Below, piece after piece: positions 31,284 to 32,054 of a stretch of 32,054 nucleotides of DNA. Positions within the stretch are counted from its first letter, which is position 1, and every line of letters starts with the position of its first letter. A program made the translations under genes and the position numbers. The notes beneath the pieces are model-generated. The model saw only the letters and a program-made list of their open reading frames with translations, was not told where the DNA came from and did not search any database. The stretch lies in the NCBI GenBank assembly GCA_018238375.1, contig JABCTJ010000161.1:1-32054 (forward strand), in the 5' to 3' direction. The stretch is from Candidatus Thorarchaeota archaeon. Lineage in GTDB: Archaea; Asgardarchaeota; Thorarchaeia; Thorarchaeales; Thorarchaeaceae.

Positions 31284-32054
31284 ATGAGCGAAATAGAGAT
31301 TCTCGTGGAAACCGCAGAGTCCTTCGAAGACTATGAGGAAGCTTGGTTGGCGTGCATGAGTCATGTCCACTGGATTGAGGACCGTGGTCCGTTTGACTAT
31401 CACTCGGAGGAGGAACTAGAAGAGATACAGGAAGAGTTCGACAAACCTGAGAATGCCTTCCTAGTTGCACGGCTGGATGATGATGACGAAATCGTGGGAG
31501 TCTTGAGCATCACGTCAGATGAGAAGACAGGCTGGCTCAGGAGATGGGAACCAGGGGTGCCTCCCTTTGAGCGGGGCAGCGGTGTTGCTGATGCACTCAT
31601 GAGATTCAGCCTTTCGTTTCTGAAGGACAGCGGGATCGAGAGGGTAAGAGCTAGGCTGAGATATCCGCTTGACCGTCCAGATCTCATAGCATGGCACGCC
31701 CAACTGTACGATAGCTTTGGTTTCAAGAAGAGTGGACCCATGAGTGTGACGCTGCTGCTAGACCTGAGTTTGTCGATACCGCAGCCTACACCAGCGGACA
31801 TAGTAGTCAAGACACTTGATGACTTCACATTGGAGGAACTAAGCGAGCTCACAGTAACGGCATTCGCGTCTACCCCCGAGGATAGGGCTGTTCATGGTTT
31901 CTACTCTACAGTCACAGATTATGACCAAAGTCTTCAGATTCAACAAGCAATCAAAAACGGGAAGTTTGGCCACTCTCCAGCGGACTTCTGGAGGATTGCC
32001 GTGGTGGACGGAGAGCCAGCAGGTCTACTGATAGGATGGATACCTGAATTCAAG
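31284..32054 (+). CDS. Two-domain GNAT acetyltransferase, cut by the window end
   Basis: The frame from ATG 31284 (AGGA five bases upstream) stays open for 257 codons to the window edge. The first GNAT-like domain (about 1-160) has ENAFLVARLDDDDEIVGVLSI, a helix FLKDSGIERVRARL, and ends LYDSFGFKKSGP; its acetyl-CoA loop (FERGSGVADALM) deviates from the Q/R-x-x-G-x-G/A motif. A second GNAT domain begins near 175 (IVVKTLDDFTLEELSELTVTAF) and has FWRIAVVDGEPAGLLIGWI before the cut. Tandem GNATs often keep one active and one degenerate domain. Confidence 0.82.
   Translation, partial: MSEIEILVETAESFEDYEEAWLACMSHVHWIEDRGPFDYHSEEELEEIQEEFDKPENAFLVARLDDDDEIVGVLSITSDEKTGWLRRWEPGVPPFERGSGVADALMRFSLSFLKDSGIERVRARLRYPLDRPDLIAWHAQLYDSFGFKKSGPMSVTLLLDLSLSIPQPTPADIVVKTLDDFTLEELSELTVTAFASTPEDRAVHGFYSTVTDYDQSLQIQQAIKNGKFGHSPADFWRIAVVDGEPAGLLIGWIPEFK

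Noticed and set aside
1-32054. CRISPR array, given the CARF-like and RNase III-like genes
   Set aside because: No series of regularly spaced direct repeats was seen on either strand.

Overview
The window most likely comes from an Asgard archaeon, perhaps Thorarchaeota-like; the phylum-level guess is inference. The main evidence is a full-length eukaryote-type actin (25584-26723), with archaeal hallmarks around it: KEOPS subunit Cgi121, a Tan1-like THUMP protein, archaeal TATA boxes such as GCTTAAATAG, Shine-Dalgarno sites of the GGTGA/GGAG type, and densely packed genes on both strands. I found no tRNA, rRNA, CRISPR array or transposase.

Region 1 (1-14354) is an iron-homeostasis district. 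It holds the tail of a FeoC-like protein, a divergent one-piece FeoB, an MBL hydrolase, a methyltransferase, a YbtPQ/CydDC-like pair of exporter-fold ABC half-transporters with an MFS protein (minus strand), a minus-strand cluster FeoA-like / FeoC-like / DtxR-like / YgbA-like, and a divergent plus-strand feoA / split feoB / 4-TM gene set followed by a second DtxR-type regulator. An inverted repeat of the form (G/T)TTAG-N6-CTAAC next to TATA boxes at 9069-9084 and 10723-10738, with a weaker copy at 10889-10904, is a good candidate DtxR-family operator. It would place the ABC/MFS genes under the same iron control as feo.

Region 2 (14387-21433) is housekeeping: imidazolonepropionase, a phosphoribosyltransferase, three tRNA-modification genes (Cgi121, Tan1-like, Sua5), a nucleotidyltransferase paired with a CDP-alcohol phosphatidyltransferase (polar-lipid or polyol-phosphate synthesis), an unknown protein and a cytosolic FG-GAP-type beta-propeller.

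Region 3 (21590-25222) is the most novel-looking part. It holds a stand-alone protein resembling the Fe-S C-terminal domain of primase large subunit, an HD phosphohydrolase of the SAMHD1/dGTPase type, and a two-gene minus-strand operon coding a winged-helix + CARF-like sensor translationally coupled to an RNase III-fold protein. These nucleic-acid and nucleotide enzymes may form an undescribed regulatory or defence module; this is inference.

Region 4 (25223-32054) has actin, four GNAT acetyltransferases (one with two domains and cut by the window edge), a 46-residue membrane peptide, a DUF433/DUF5615 toxin-antitoxin pair with a coupled GNAT, and a zinc-ribbon/disordered/coiled-coil protein. 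An 88-bp duplicate of the actin gene's 3' end, including its hairpin terminator, lies 2.1 kb downstream as a direct repeat and brackets the GNAT and toxin-antitoxin genes.
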